From the NCBI RefSeq assembly GCF_021283545.2, contig NZ_CP128540.1, forward strand, positions 5,988,501 through 6,052,500: a stretch of 64,000 bases of DNA, in the 5' to 3' direction. The DNA comes from Pseudomonas alloputida. GTDB taxonomy: Bacteria; Pseudomonadota; Gammaproteobacteria; Pseudomonadales; Pseudomonadaceae. Positions 19,773 through 29,078 of this stretch are shown piece after piece. Under the pieces are notes generated by a model. It had not been told where the DNA came from. It did no database searches and saw only the letters and a program-made list of their open reading frames with translations. A program made the translations under genes and the position numbers. Every line of letters begins with the position of its first letter. The stretch's first letter is position 1.

Positions 19773-20944
19773 TCGAAATGCTGTCGCCCCCCGGCGCGGC
19801 AGGCTTTAGCAGCCTGCCGCCGCTGGCGCTGTACATCCACATTCCGTGGTGCGTACGCAAATGCCCTTATTGCGACTTCAACTCCCACGCAGCCGGGCCT
19901 GAACTACCGGAAGATGCCTACGTCACAGCCCTGCTCGACGACCTCGACCAGGAGCTGGCTGCCGTACAAGGTCGCCCGATCAGCTCGATCTTCTTCGGTG
20001 GCGGTACGCCAAGCCTGTTCAGTGCCAGCGCCCTTGGCCGGCTACTGCGTGGCGTAGAGCAACGTATTCCGTTCGCGCCAGACATCGAGATCACCCTCGA
20101 AGCCAACCCGGGCACCTTCGAGCAGGACAAGTTCAAGGCCTACCGGCAGACCGGCATCAACCGTCTTTCGATCGGTGTGCAGAGCTTTCAGCCAGCCAAG
20201 CTGGAGGCACTGGGGCGCATCCACAATGGCGACGAAGCGGTTCGAGCCGCCGGCATGGCGCGCGCGGCCGGTTTCGACAATTTCAACATGGACCTGATGC
20301 ACGGCCTGCCCGACCAGTCGCTGGACGACGCGCTGGGTGACCTGCGCCAGGCCATCGACCTGGGGCCGACCCACCTGTCGTGGTATCAGCTGACCGTGGA
20401 ACCGAACACGGTGTTCTGGAACCAGCCGCCAGAGCTGCCCGAAGACGACATCCTCTGGGATATTCAGGAAGCCGGCCAAGCGCTGATGGCCGAGCACGGC
20501 TACCGCCAGTACGAGGTATCGGCCTACGCCCAGGCAGGCCGCGCCGCCCGGCACAACCTCAACTACTGGCGCTTCGGCGACTTCATCGGCATTGGTGCCG
20601 GCGCCCACGGCAAGCTCACCTTCGCCGACGGGCGCATCCTGCGTACCTGGAAGACCCGCCTGCCCAAGGACTACCTGAACCTGGCCAAGCCGTTCAGGGC
20701 CGGCGAGAAGCTGCTGCCAGTCGATGAACTGCCGTTCGAGTTCCTGATGAACGCCCTGCGCCTGACCGATGGCGTGGAAGCCGAACTGTTCACCCAGCGC
20801 ACCGGCTTGCCACTGGCACAGCTACAGGAAGCACGCCGTGCCGCCGAACAAAAGGGCCTTTTACAGGTCGAACCGGATCGACTGGTAGCCACGCCGAGGG
20901 GCCAGTTGTTCCTCAATGACCTGCTGCAGTATTTCTTGACCTGA
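19769..20944 (+). CDS. hemW: Radical SAM heme chaperone HemW
   Basis: A coproporphyrinogen-III-oxidase-like radical SAM protein, now considered a heme chaperone, not an oxidase. The CxxxCxxC cluster is C28, C32 and C35 ([10 protein letters not shown]) when read from the ATG at 19769. GGGTPS follows, and the C-terminal HemN domain begins around [12 protein letters not shown]. The protein is 391 residues. The ATG overlaps the rdgB stop (ATGA). A second ATG three codons on is also possible. DUF3392 follows after 9 bp. Confidence 0.94.
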
Positions 20945-20953
20945 GGATGACCC

Positions 20954-21280
20954 ATGGATCTGGTACTTGATCTGCTCGCGACGGTTTCCCGCTGGAGCCG
21001 CAGCAACCTGTCGGAGATTTCACTGGCCTTGGTAGGCTGCCTGCTGGTGCTGTTCGGCACCGATGTCAAAGCCTGGGCCGAGCAGCGCCTGGGCGGCCTC
21101 GCGGGCGCCCTGCGCGTGCCGTTCATGGCGCTGATGGTCATGATCGGTAGCGGTGCTGCGCTGATCTATGCCACACCGTGGGTGGTGAAGGGGCTCAGCC
21201 AGTTCAACAACTATGCGCTGGCGCCTGTGTTACTGGTGGTGCTGGTATTGATTGGCGTGGTGGCGGATCGCCGCGGCTGA
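20954..21280 (+). CDS. DUF3392 inner-membrane protein
   Basis: 108 residues with three hydrophobic helices (about residues 20-38, 52-72 and 85-103) and the DUF3392 motif DLLATVSRWSRSNLSEISLALVG split around the first helix. It closes the rdgB-hemW operon. No function is known for the family. Confidence 0.82.
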   Translation: MDLVLDLLATVSRWSRSNLSEISLALVGCLLVLFGTDVKAWAEQRLGGLAGALRVPFMALMVMIGSGAALIYATPWVVKGLSQFNNYALAPVLLVVLVLIGVVADRRG

Positions 21281-21291
21281 GCGAATGACCC

Positions 21292-21400
21292 CTTGTAGGA
21301 GCGGATTCAACCGCGAAAGGGCCGGCCCTGCTGGCCAATCTCCACCCGCCCTTCACCGTGGGCGCCGCTACCGTATTCGCGGGTAAACCCGCTCCTACAA
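21292..21400. repeat. Inverted pair of REP elements
   Basis: A REP copy with one altered arm (TGTAGGAGCGGATTCAACCGCGAA, at 21292-21324) and an opposite-facing copy (TTCGCGGGTAAACCCGCTCCTACA, around 21371-21400), lying between convergent DUF3392 and trmB. Confidence 0.88.
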
Positions 21401-21404
21401 AGAA

Positions 21405-21430
21405 AAAACCGCCCTTTTCAGGGCGGTTTT
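21405..21430 (-). terminator. Rho-independent terminator of the trmB operon
   Basis: AAAACCGCCC at 21405-21414 and GGGCGGTTTT at 21421-21430 form a stem with a 6-nt loop. Read on the minus strand the stem ends in a T-run, so it terminates the DUF423-thiS-thiG-trmB transcript. Confidence 0.9.
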
Positions 21431-21453
21431 ACCGAAAAGGCCGTATCAGCCGC

Positions 21454-22176
21454 TCAATCCACCTTCTCGAACTTCAAGTCCCACACCCCGTGCCCCAGCC
21501 GCTCACCGCGGCGTTCGAACTTGGTGATCGGGCGCTCTTCGGGGCGCGGCACATAGGTGCCGTCTGCCGCACGGTTGCGATAGCCAGGAGCTGCGCTCAT
21601 CACTTCCAGCATGTACTCGGCATACGGCTCCCAATCGGTGGCCATGTGGAACACACCACCGGGCTTGAGCTTGCGACGTACCAGCTCGGCGAACTCCAGC
21701 TGGACAATGCGGCGCTTGTGATGACGTGCCTTGTGCCAAGGGTCTGGGAAGAACAGCATCAACCGATCGAGGCTGTTATCCGCCACGCAGCGGTTCAGCA
21801 CTTCGATGGCATCGCAGTCATACACCCGCAGGTTTTTCAGCCCCTGGGTCAGCACGCCATTGAGCAGCGCGCCAACACCCGGGCGGTGCACTTCCACACC
21901 GATGAAATCCTGCTCAGGTGCGGCAGCGGCCATTTCCAGCAGGGAATGGCCCATGCCGAAGCCGATCTCCAAGGTGCGCGGGGCCGAACGGCCGAACACC
22001 TGGTCGTAGTCCACCGGGCTATCAGCCAGTGGCAGGATGTACAGCGGGCCGCCTTGGTCCAGACCGCGTTGCTGGCCTTCGGTCATGCGCCCGGCACGCA
22101 TCACGAAGCTCTTGATGCGGCGGTGTGGGCGGGCTTCGCCGTCGGGGGTGATCGGCGTATCGTGCGATTCAGTCAT
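21454..22176 (-). CDS. trmB: tRNA (guanine-46-N7)-methyltransferase
   Basis: Makes m7G46 in the tRNA variable loop. It is 240 residues, with SAM motif [27 protein letters not shown], and the TrmB signature [15 protein letters not shown]. It is the last gene of the minus-strand operon and begins 9 bp after thiG. Confidence 0.95.
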
Positions 22177-22185
22177 CAGTTGCTC

Positions 22186-22998
22186 TTACTTGATCAGACC
22201 ATCCAGCGGCGAGGAGGCGCTGGCATAGAGTTTCTTCGGCATACGACCAGCCAGGTAGGCCATGCGACCCGCGACAATGGCGTGTTTCATGGCCTCGGCC
22301 ATCAGCACTGGCTGCTGGGCGTGGGCGATGGCCGAGTTCATCAGCACCGCCTCACAGCCCATTTCCATGGCGATGGTGGCGTCGGAGGCGGTACCCACAC
22401 CGGCATCGACCAGCACCGGTACCTTGGATTCTTCCAGGATGATCTGCAGGTTGTAGGGGTTGCAGATACCCAGACCGGTGCCAATCAGGCCAGCCAGCGG
22501 CATGACCGCGATGCAGCCGACTTCGGCCAGCTGACGGGCGATGATCGGATCGTCGCTGGTGTAGACCATGACGTCGAAGCCTTCCTTGACCAGCACTTCG
22601 GCTGCCTTGAGGGTTTCGATCACGTTGGGGAACAGGGTTTTCTGGTCGGCCAGCACTTCCAGCTTCACCAGCGTCCGGGACTCGTGCGATTTGCGCCCAT
22701 CGAGCAGTTCGCGGGCCAGACGGCAAGTGCGTACCGCTTCCACCGCGTCAAAGCAGCCTGCAGTGTTCGGCAGGATGGTGTACTTGTCGGGCGACAGTAC
22801 ATCGAGCAGGTTCGGCTCGCCCGCGTTCTGGCCAAGGTTGGTGCGGCGCACAGCGACGGTGACGATTTCGGCACCCGAGGCCTCGGTGGCCAGGCGGGTT
22901 TCTTCCATGTCACGGTACTTGCCGGTACCGACCAGCAGGCGCGACTGGAAAGTACGCCCGGCCAGGGTGAAGGGCTTGTCGCTACGAACGTTGCTCAT
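22186..22998 (-). CDS. thiG: Thiazole synthase
   Basis: Makes the thiamine thiazole from deoxyxylulose-5-phosphate, dehydroglycine and ThiS-thiocarboxylate. The 270-residue TIM barrel has Schiff-base Lys112 in [30 protein letters not shown], and the phosphate loops [11 protein letters not shown] and NSAIAHA. It lies 54 bp after thiS, its sulfur donor. No TPP riboswitch was recognised before this operon. Confidence 0.96.
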   Translation of the reverse strand: MSNVRSDKPFTLAGRTFQSRLLVGTGKYRDMEETRLATEASGAEIVTVAVRRTNLGQNAGEPNLLDVLSPDKYTILPNTAGCFDAVEAVRTCRLARELLDGRKSHESRTLVKLEVLADQKTLFPNVIETLKAAEVLVKEGFDVMVYTSDDPIIARQLAEVGCIAVMPLAGLIGTGLGICNPYNLQIILEESKVPVLVDAGVGTASDATIAMEMGCEAVLMNSAIAHAQQPVLMAEAMKHAIVAGRMAYLAGRMPKKLYASASSPLDGLIK

Positions 22999-23052
22999 CG
23001 TTGTTCCTCGGGAAAAGGTTGCAGGGCTTGCTTGTGAACCGCCGGGCTGCTG

Positions 23053-23253
23053 TCAGCCGCCACCGATGGCGTGGACCACTTCGACCTGGTCGCCGTCATT
23101 CAGCAGCGTGCTGTCGTGCTGGCTACGCGGCACGATATCCAGGTTCAGTTCCACTGCAACACGGCGCCCGGTCAGCTCCAGGCGCGCCAGCAGGGCTGCA
23201 ACGCTTTCGCCGGCAGGCAGTTCGTAAGGTTCACCGTTCAATTTAATGCGCAT
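23053..23253 (-). CDS. thiS: Sulfur-carrier protein ThiS
   Basis: A 66-residue ubiquitin-like protein ending in the required Gly-Gly (AIGGG), which is adenylated and thiocarboxylated to feed ThiG. The start at MRIKLNGEPYELP (23253) is canonical; the longer frame to 23331 reads through the intergenic region. Confidence 0.94.
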   Translation of the reverse strand: MRIKLNGEPYELPAGESVAALLARLELTGRRVAVELNLDIVPRSQHDSTLLNDGDQVEVVHAIGGG

Positions 23254-23355
23254 GCGCACGGCCACCATTGTTCTTTGGGGCCAGCATTCTAGCGCCGAAC
23301 CGCCCTGCAACCCAAGGGCGGTGCGCGCCATTAGTCGTGATTGTGGACCACTCGG

Positions 23356-23727
23356 TCAGCCCAGCCGCCAGGCTGCCAGGCCCAGGCACAGCCAGCCGAC
23401 AAGGAAGCACAAGCCACCAATCGGGGTGATGATGCCAAGCTTGCCAAGGCCACTGAGGGTCAGCAGGTACAGGCTGCCGGAGAACAGCACGATGCCCAAC
23501 GCAAACAGGCCGCCAGCCCACCCGACCAGGCGCCCGGGCAGGTGCGCCGAGAGCACCGCAACGCCGAAGATCGCCAAGGCATGGACCAGTTGGTAAGTCA
23601 CGCCGGTATGGAAGATTGCCAGGTAGTCAGCCGTCAGCCGGTTTTTCAGGCCATGAGCGGCGAAGGCGCCCAGGGCGACACCGGTAAAGCCAAAAAAGGC
23701 GGCAAGCATCAGGAAGCTGCGAAGCAT
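23356..23727 (-). CDS. DUF423 (YgdD-like) inner-membrane protein
   Basis: 123 residues with four hydrophobic helices and the family motif GFTGVALGAFAAHGLK followed by YHTG-like FHTGVTYQLVHALA. It is first in the minus-strand operon with thiS, thiG and trmB. Function unknown. Confidence 0.85.
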   Translation of the reverse strand: MLRSFLMLAAFFGFTGVALGAFAAHGLKNRLTADYLAIFHTGVTYQLVHALAIFGVAVLSAHLPGRLVGWAGGLFALGIVLFSGSLYLLTLSGLGKLGIITPIGGLCFLVGWLCLGLAAWRLG

Positions 23728-23791
23728 GGGACGACTCCTTGTATCGGGTCTGTATAATGGCCCCTTCCACCCTTAGGGCCAAGCCATCGAC

Positions 23792-24502
23792 ATGCTGTCA
23801 ACGCTTATCCGTCGCCTCTCCCGCGCCCTGCTCTGGTTCGTTGCCGGCAGCATCGTGCTGGTGCTGGTGTTCCGCTGGGTACCACCGCCCGGCACGGCGC
23901 TGATGGTCGAGCGCAAGGTACAGTCATGGGTGAATGGTGAACCGATCGACCTGCAGCGCGACTGGGAGCCATGGGAGAACATCTCCGATGAGCTCAAGGT
24001 TGCAGTCATTGCTGGCGAGGACCAGAAGTTCGCCAGCCACTGGGGCTTCGACCTCCCGGCCATTCAGGCGGCGCTGGCCCACAACGAGCGTGGCGGCAAC
24101 ATTCGCGGCGCCAGCACCCTGACCCAACAAGTGGCCAAGAACCTGTTTCTGTGGTCAGGCCGCAGCTGGTTTCGCAAGGGGCTGGAGGCCTGGTTCACCG
24201 CACTGATCGAGCTGTTCTGGTCGAAGGAACGGATTCTCGAGGTCTATTTGAACAGCGCCGAGTGGGGCAAGGGCGTGTTTGGTGCCCAGGCAGCGGCGCG
24301 TTATCACTTTGGCGTCGACGCCAGCCGGCTCAGCCGCCAGCAGGCAGCGCAGCTGGCAGCGGTGCTGCCAAGCCCAATCAAGTGGAGTGCCAGCCGACCG
24401 AGTGCCTACGTGGCCAGCCGGGCCGGCTGGATTCGCCGGCAGATGAGCCAGCTGGGCGGGCCCAGCTACCTGATGCAGCTGGACTCCTCCAGAAAGCTTT
24501 GA
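23792..24502 (+). CDS. mtgA: Monofunctional peptidoglycan glycosyltransferase
   Basis: A GT51 enzyme that polymerises lipid II, anchored by one N-terminal helix (ALLWFVAGSIVLVLVF). The catalytic Glu is in AGEDQKFASHWGFD, followed by GASTLTQQVAKNLFLW and the second Glu region RILEVYLNSAEWG. It is 236 residues, with no transpeptidase domain. It is divergent from DUF423, with 64 bp between. Confidence 0.95.
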   Translation: MLSTLIRRLSRALLWFVAGSIVLVLVFRWVPPPGTALMVERKVQSWVNGEPIDLQRDWEPWENISDELKVAVIAGEDQKFASHWGFDLPAIQAALAHNERGGNIRGASTLTQQVAKNLFLWSGRSWFRKGLEAWFTALIELFWSKERILEVYLNSAEWGKGVFGAQAAARYHFGVDASRLSRQQAAQLAAVLPSPIKWSASRPSAYVASRAGWIRRQMSQLGGPSYLMQLDSSRKL

Positions 24503-24510
24503 ATGCAGGC

Positions 24511-24634
24511 CCGGCCCTTTCGCGGGTAAACCCGCTCCTACGGGCAACCGCATCCCCGGCCTCCTCGCGGGCAAACCCGCGCCTACAGGCAACCGCATCC
24601 CCTGTAGGAGCGGGCTTACCCGCGAAGAGGCCGG
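24511..24634. repeat. Cluster of three REP elements
   Basis: Copies at 24511-24542 and 24556-24588 face one way, and a third at 24600-24634 faces the other. The two spacers share GGCAACCGCATCCCC, so the cluster grew by duplicating a REP together with its flank. It lies between convergent mtgA and rpoH. Confidence 0.9.
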
Positions 24635-24647
24635 CAAAGCCAAACAA

Positions 24648-24685
24648 AAAAGCCGCTCACCCCATAGGGCCAGCGGCTTTTCTTT
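24648..24685 (-). terminator. Rho-independent terminator of rpoH
   Basis: AAAAGCCGCT (24648-24657) and AGCGGCTTTT (24672-24681) form a 10-bp stem with a 14-nt loop about 20 bp after the rpoH stop codon. A and T runs flank both sides, so it may also stop mtgA transcripts. As I recall, published work on P. putida rpoH describes a working terminator at this distance; this was not checked. Confidence 0.9.
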
Positions 24686-24700
24686 ACAACCCAGACTCAA

Positions 24701-25555
24701 TCAGGCAGCGATCAGTGCCTTGACCTTGTTCATCGCATTCTTCTCCAACTGGCGAATACGCTCAGCCGATACGCTGTACTTGTCTGCCAGTTCATGCAGC
24801 GTGGCCTTCTCTTCCGCCAGCCAACGCTGGTAGAGAATGTCGCGGCTACGCTCGTCCAGGCCCTGCAGCGCTTCGTGCAGGTTGCTGGTGGAGTTGTCAC
24901 TCCAGTCGGCATCCTCAAGCTGCACCGCCGGATCGTAACGGTGGTCTTCCAGGTAATGCGCAGGCGACTGGAAGGCGCTGTCGTCGTCAGCTTCCGCTGC
25001 CGGGTCAAAGGCCATGTCCTGGCCGCTGAGGCGGCTTTCCATCTCGCGCACTTCGCGCGGCTCGACGCCAAGGCTTTCCGCCACGCGATGCACTTCGTCG
25101 TTGTTCAGCCACGCCAGGCGCTTCTTCTGGCTACGCAGGTTGAAGAACAGCTTGCGCTGAGCCTTGGTGGTAGCCACCTTGACGATGCGCCAGTTGCGCA
25201 GAATGAACTCGTGGATCTCTGCCTTGATCCAGTGCACGGCGAACGACACCAGGCGCACGCCCATTTCCGGGTTGAAGCGCTTGACGGCTTTCATCAGGCC
25301 GACGTTGCCTTCCTGGATCAGGTCAGCCTGGGCCAACCCGTAGCCGGCATAACTACGGGCGATATGTACGACGAAACGCAGGTGGGCCATCACCATCTGA
25401 CGAGCGGCCTCGACATCCTGCTCATAATAGAGACGCTCGCCCAGATCACGCTCCTGCTCGACCGTCAGCAGCGGGATGCTGTTGACCGTGTGCACATAGG
25501 CTTCCAGGTTTGCACCGGGTACCAGGGCATAGGCAGGTTGCAACGATGTGGTCAT
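24701..25555 (-). CDS. rpoH: RNA polymerase heat-shock sigma factor (sigma-32)
   Basis: 284 residues. It has region 2 ([32 protein letters not shown], split over 2.1-2.2, and [19 protein letters not shown] in 2.4), the RpoH box [11 protein letters not shown] (diagnostic for sigma-32), and region 4 helix-turn-helix [21 protein letters not shown]. It directs transcription of chaperones and proteases under heat or folding stress. It follows ftsX on the same strand with 111 bp between, enough for its own promoters. Confidence 0.97.
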   Translation of the reverse strand: MTTSLQPAYALVPGANLEAYVHTVNSIPLLTVEQERDLGERLYYEQDVEAARQMVMAHLRFVVHIARSYAGYGLAQADLIQEGNVGLMKAVKRFNPEMGVRLVSFAVHWIKAEIHEFILRNWRIVKVATTKAQRKLFFNLRSQKKRLAWLNNDEVHRVAESLGVEPREVREMESRLSGQDMAFDPAAEADDDSAFQSPAHYLEDHRYDPAVQLEDADWSDNSTSNLHEALQGLDERSRDILYQRWLAEEKATLHELADKYSVSAERIRQLEKNAMNKVKALIAA

Positions 25556-25603
25556 TCAAGAACCTCCGACTTACAAAACTCGCACCTTGTGGGCGCTGCC
25601 AAC

Positions 25604-25630
25604 ATTGACCTGGAACGACGGTACAAGTTC
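25604..25630 (-). promoter_or_regulatory. Sigma-E (AlgU/RpoE)-type promoter of rpoH
   Basis: On the minus strand GAACTT (25630-25625) is followed after exactly 16 bases by TCAAT (25608-25604), 49 bp before the start codon. This matches the extracytoplasmic sigma consensus GAACTT-N16-TCNNA fairly well. A TTGACA hexamer (25650-25645) just upstream could belong to a sigma-70 promoter with a weak -10. Sigma-24-type control of rpoH is known in E. coli and, as I recall, in P. putida. Confidence 0.65.
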
Positions 25631-25666
25631 CACAGTGAAGAAAATGTCAATGCTGGCACGTAAAAA

Positions 25667-26692
25667 CTATCGCGGCGCCAGCTCGTTCAAGTGGCGGGCG
25701 ACTGCAATCCATGCACCGATATACCCCAACAACACTGCTCCGATCAAGAGCGACAGACCATCGGAAGCCGGAACGCCGCCCAAGGCGAAGTCACTGCCAT
25801 ACAGCCCGGAAAGCCCTACCACCGCCTCGTTCAGCCAGTTCAGGCCAAACGCCAGGATGCCCCACGCCAGCAGGCCTGCGCCCAGGCCATACAGGGCGCC
25901 CATGTACAGGAAAGGCCGGCGCACGTAGGCGTCGGTGCCGCCGACCAGCTTGATCACTTCGATCTCGATACGACGGTTTTCAATGTGTAGACGAATTGTG
26001 TTACCGATTACTAACAGCAGGGCAGAAATCAGCATCACGGCCAGGCCGAAGACGAAGCGATCACCCAGCTTGAGGATGGCTGCCAGGCGCTCGACCCAGA
26101 CCAGGTCCAGTTGCGCCACGTCCACCCGCGGCAGCTCCGACAGGCGCTGACGCAAGGCGTCCAGGGCCGGTTTGTCGACCTCGGTCGGGGTTACCACCAC
26201 CACACCCGGCAGTGGGTTGTCAGGCAGTTCGCGCAAGGCCTCGCCCAGGCCGGACTGCTGCTGGAACTCCTCCAGGGCCTGCTCGCGGCTGACATACTGG
26301 GCGTCCGCCACGCCAGGCATGCCCTTGATCTCGTCGCGCAGCGCTTCGCCATCGCGGCTGCCGGCATCGAGCTTGAGGTACAGCGAAATCTGCGCAGCGC
26401 GTTGCCACGAACCGCCAAGCTGCTCGACGTTCTTCAGCAACAAGGACAGGCCCATCGGCATGCTCAGCGCCACGGCCATGACCAGGCAAGTGAAGAAGCT
26501 GCCGATCGGCTGCTTGCCCAGGCGGCGCAGGCTGTCGGCCAGGCTGGCACGGTGGCTTTCCAGCCAGGCATGCAGCAGGGTGCGGAAGTCCGGGCCATCA
26601 TCGTCTTCACCGCGCTTTTTCTTCGCAGGTTGCGGATCGGCCGGTTTCGGTGCGACCCGCTCGGAAACCTTCGGCGTACGTGTTGTGTTCAT
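25667..26692 (-). CDS. ftsX: Cell-division ABC transporter permease subunit FtsX
   Basis: 341 residues. A long cytoplasmic N-terminus is followed by the first transmembrane helix (about residues 67-87), a periplasmic ECD of about 110 residues that recruits the EnvC/amidase activator, and three C-terminal helices. It works with FtsE to control septal wall hydrolysis. The ATG overlaps the ftsE stop (ATGA). It is the last of ftsY-ftsE-ftsX. Confidence 0.95.
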   Translation of the reverse strand: MNTTRTPKVSERVAPKPADPQPAKKKRGEDDDGPDFRTLLHAWLESHRASLADSLRRLGKQPIGSFFTCLVMAVALSMPMGLSLLLKNVEQLGGSWQRAAQISLYLKLDAGSRDGEALRDEIKGMPGVADAQYVSREQALEEFQQQSGLGEALRELPDNPLPGVVVVTPTEVDKPALDALRQRLSELPRVDVAQLDLVWVERLAAILKLGDRFVFGLAVMLISALLLVIGNTIRLHIENRRIEIEVIKLVGGTDAYVRRPFLYMGALYGLGAGLLAWGILAFGLNWLNEAVVGLSGLYGSDFALGGVPASDGLSLLIGAVLLGYIGAWIAVARHLNELAPR

Positions 26693-27360
26693 TGCCCGGC
26701 CTCCCCATCGCCGATCAAGCGGCCGCGTTGCAAGGTCAGCATGCGGTGACGCATGCGCGCGATCAGCGCCAGGTCGTGGCTGGCGATCAATACCGTCGTG
26801 CCCAGGCGGTTGATGTCCTCGAACACGCCCATGATCTCTGCAGCCAGGCGCGGGTCGAGGTTACCGGTGGGCTCGTCGGCCAGCAGCAGAGCCGGCTGGT
26901 GAACGATGGCGCGGGCGATACCCACCCGCTGCTGCTGCCCGGTGGACAGGTCGGCCGGGAACAGCTCGCCTTTGTCGGACAGCGATACACGCTCCAGGGC
27001 CGAGTCCACGCGCTTGGCGATCTCGACCTTGGACAGGCCGAGAATCTGCAGCGGCAAGGCAATGTTGTTGAACACGGTGCGGTCGAACAACAGCTGGTGG
27101 TTCTGGAACACCACGCCGATTTGCCGGCGCAGGAACGGGATTTGCGCATTGCTGATCTGGCCAAGGTCCTGCCCTGCCAGCATCAGCTTGCCGCTGGTCG
27201 GGCGCTCCATGGCCAGCAACAGGCGCAGCAAGGTGCTCTTGCCAGCGCCCGAGTGGCCGGTGACGAACAGGAATTCGCCCCGGCGCGCCCGGAAACTCAG
27301 CTCATGCAAACCCACATGACCGTTGGGATAGCGCTTGGCAACCTGCTCGAATCGGATCAT
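26689..27360 (-). CDS. ftsE: Cell-division ABC transporter ATP-binding protein FtsE
   Basis: A 223-residue ABC ATPase. It has Walker A GHSGAGKSTLL, the Q-loop QNHQLLFDRTV, the signature LSTGQQQRVGIARA, and Walker B LLLADEPTGNLD. The start ATG at 27360 gives MIRFEQVAKRYPNGH, the canonical FtsE start. A TTG two codons earlier overlaps the ftsY stop and is less likely. Confidence 0.96.
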   Translation of the reverse strand: MIRFEQVAKRYPNGHVGLHELSFRARRGEFLFVTGHSGAGKSTLLRLLLAMERPTSGKLMLAGQDLGQISNAQIPFLRRQIGVVFQNHQLLFDRTVFNNIALPLQILGLSKVEIAKRVDSALERVSLSDKGELFPADLSTGQQQRVGIARAIVHQPALLLADEPTGNLDPRLAAEIMGVFEDINRLGTTVLIASHDLALIARMRHRMLTLQRGRLIGDGEAGQ

Positions 27361-27362
27361 GG

Positions 27363-28847
27363 TCAATCTCGCTCGGCGAACAGAGCCTTGACGAACGGCT
27401 CGGCTTCGAAGGTACGCAGGTCGTCGATGCCTTCACCGACGCCGATGAAACGGATCGGGATGTTGAACTGCTTGGCCAGGGCGAAGATCACCCCGCCCTT
27501 GGCAGTGCCGTCCAGCTTGGTCAGGGCCAGGCCGGTCAGCTCGACGCTCTGGTTGAAGTACTTGGCCTGACTGATGGCGTTCTGGCCGGTGCCGGCGTCA
27601 AGCACCAGCAGCACCTCGTGCGGCGCCTCAACGTCGAGCTTGCCGATGACCCGGCGAACCTTCTTCAGCTCTTCCATCAGGTTGTCTTTGGTGTGCAGGC
27701 GGCCGGCAGTGTCGGCGATCAGCACGTCGACGCCACGCGCCTTGGCGGCCTGCACGGCATCGAAGATTACCGAAGCAGAGTCGGCGCCCGTGTGCTGGGC
27801 GATCACCGGAATCTGGTTACGCTCGCCCCACACCTGCAACTGCTCGACCGCCGCTGCGCGGAAGGTATCACCGGCAGCCAGCATGACCTTCTTGCCTTCC
27901 AGTTGCAGCTTTTTCGCCAGTTTGCCAATGGTGGTGGTCTTGCCGGCGCCGTTCACGCCAACCACAAGGATCACATAGGGTTTGTTCTGGGCCTGTACGT
28001 TCAGCGGCTGCTCGACCGGGCGCAGCAGCGCAGCCAGTTCTTCCTGCAACGATTTGTACAGGGCATCGGCATCGGCCAACTGCTTGCGCGCGACCTTCTG
28101 GGTCAGGTTCTGGACAATGGCCGAGGTAGCCTCCACACCCACGTCGGCAGTCAGCAGGCGCGTCTCGATTTCGTCGAGCAGGTCGTCGTCGATGACCTTC
28201 TTGCCGAGGAACAGGCTGGCCATGCCCTCGCCGATGCTGGCACTGGTCTTGGACAGGCCTTGCTTGAGGCGCGCGAAGAAGCCGGGCTTGGCCTGTTCGA
28301 CGGGTGCAGCAACAGGGGCTGGTGCCGCGCGTTCCGGGATTGCGGGCGGTGCCTTCGGCTCCAGGTCCGGCACCAGGGCCACGGGCTCTTCGGCAACCGG
28401 CAGCACCAGGTTGCTGACCGGCGCTGCGGCCTCGACAGGGGCAGACTCCACAGGGGCCGCCTGCAAGGGCATGGACGCAACCGGCTGCGGGGCAGGTGCC
28501 ACCAGCGGCTGGGATGCGACCGGCTCTGGCTCAGGCGCCTGCAACGGCTGCGACGCAACCGGTTCAGGGACGGGGGCCTCGACTACCGGAGGCCGGGGGG
28601 GTGCGGCGACCGGCTGCGGCTCAGCCAGCTGTGGGGCCGCAACGGCCTGAACGGGTTCGGGGGCCTGTGGCGCTTCGGCGGCAGATCCCTCGACCGGAGC
28701 GGCTGCAGACTGCTCGACAGCGGGGGGTTCATGCGCGGGCACGCCCGCTCCCGCAGGTGGCTGCGGCTTCTTGCGAAACCAGCTGAACAGGCCTTTCTTC
28801 TCACCAGCCTCGGCCGGCGCTTTTTTGTCGTCGTTGGAACCAAACAT
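27363..28847 (-). CDS. ftsY: Signal recognition particle receptor FtsY
   Basis: The SRP receptor GTPase that delivers ribosomes to the membrane. The 494-residue protein has a short lipid-binding start (KKGLFSWFRKKP), a long Pro/Ala/Glu/Val-rich acidic region (about residues 30-190), and the NG domain. The NG domain has G1 GVNGAGKTTT, DTFRAAAVEQL, DTAGR and TKLDGTAKGG. Residues 31-39 (PAGAGVPAH) are encoded by a REP sequence (see the repeat at 28731). It is the first gene of the ftsYEX operon and is divergent from the M16 protease genes across 231 bp. Confidence 0.96.
   Translation of the reverse strand: MFGSNDDKKAPAEAGEKKGLFSWFRKKPQPPAGAGVPAHEPPAVEQSAAAPVEGSAAEAPQAPEPVQAVAAPQLAEPQPVAAPPRPPVVEAPVPEPVASQPLQAPEPEPVASQPLVAPAPQPVASMPLQAAPVESAPVEAAAPVSNLVLPVAEEPVALVPDLEPKAPPAIPERAAPAPVAAPVEQAKPGFFARLKQGLSKTSASIGEGMASLFLGKKVIDDDLLDEIETRLLTADVGVEATSAIVQNLTQKVARKQLADADALYKSLQEELAALLRPVEQPLNVQAQNKPYVILVVGVNGAGKTTTIGKLAKKLQLEGKKVMLAAGDTFRAAAVEQLQVWGERNQIPVIAQHTGADSASVIFDAVQAAKARGVDVLIADTAGRLHTKDNLMEELKKVRRVIGKLDVEAPHEVLLVLDAGTGQNAISQAKYFNQSVELTGLALTKLDGTAKGGVIFALAKQFNIPIRFIGVGEGIDDLRTFEAEPFVKALFAERD
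28731..28757. repeat. REP element inside the ftsY coding region
   Basis: The run GCGCGGGCACGCCCGCTCCC plus GCAGG is nearly the same as the intergenic REP at 13548-13573, differing in about two bases. It lies in frame within the variable linker of ftsY and codes for PAGAGVPAH. REP copies are normally intergenic. Confidence 0.85.
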
Positions 28848-29078
28848 GGAAGACGGCTATCTCAGGGTAGCGATAGGCCAGCTACGGCCAATCGGGAATT
28901 CTCTCTACGCAGAACAGACTATCTTGAAGCCGGCTGGTTCATGCGCAACGTTTTGACTTAGTGTCCTGTGGGCCAGAACGGCGACAGGCATGGTCGCCAG
29001 GCAACCGGATCAGTATCCTAGCACCTCCTGGCCCGCCGACGCTAAACCCAGCGGGCCGCCGAACAGGTTAAACACCGT

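Noticed and set aside
21358..23037. A 559-codon plus-strand frame across trmB and thiG
   Set aside because: It spans two well-supported minus-strand genes and a terminator.
22999..23052. Search for a TPP riboswitch near thiS-thiG
   Set aside because: The gaps within and before the operon are short and lack the conserved THI-box sequences.
24511..24634. Three spaced palindromes with a repeated spacer, considered as a CRISPR array
   Set aside because: The units are REP palindromes in mixed orientation with identical spacers and no cas genes.
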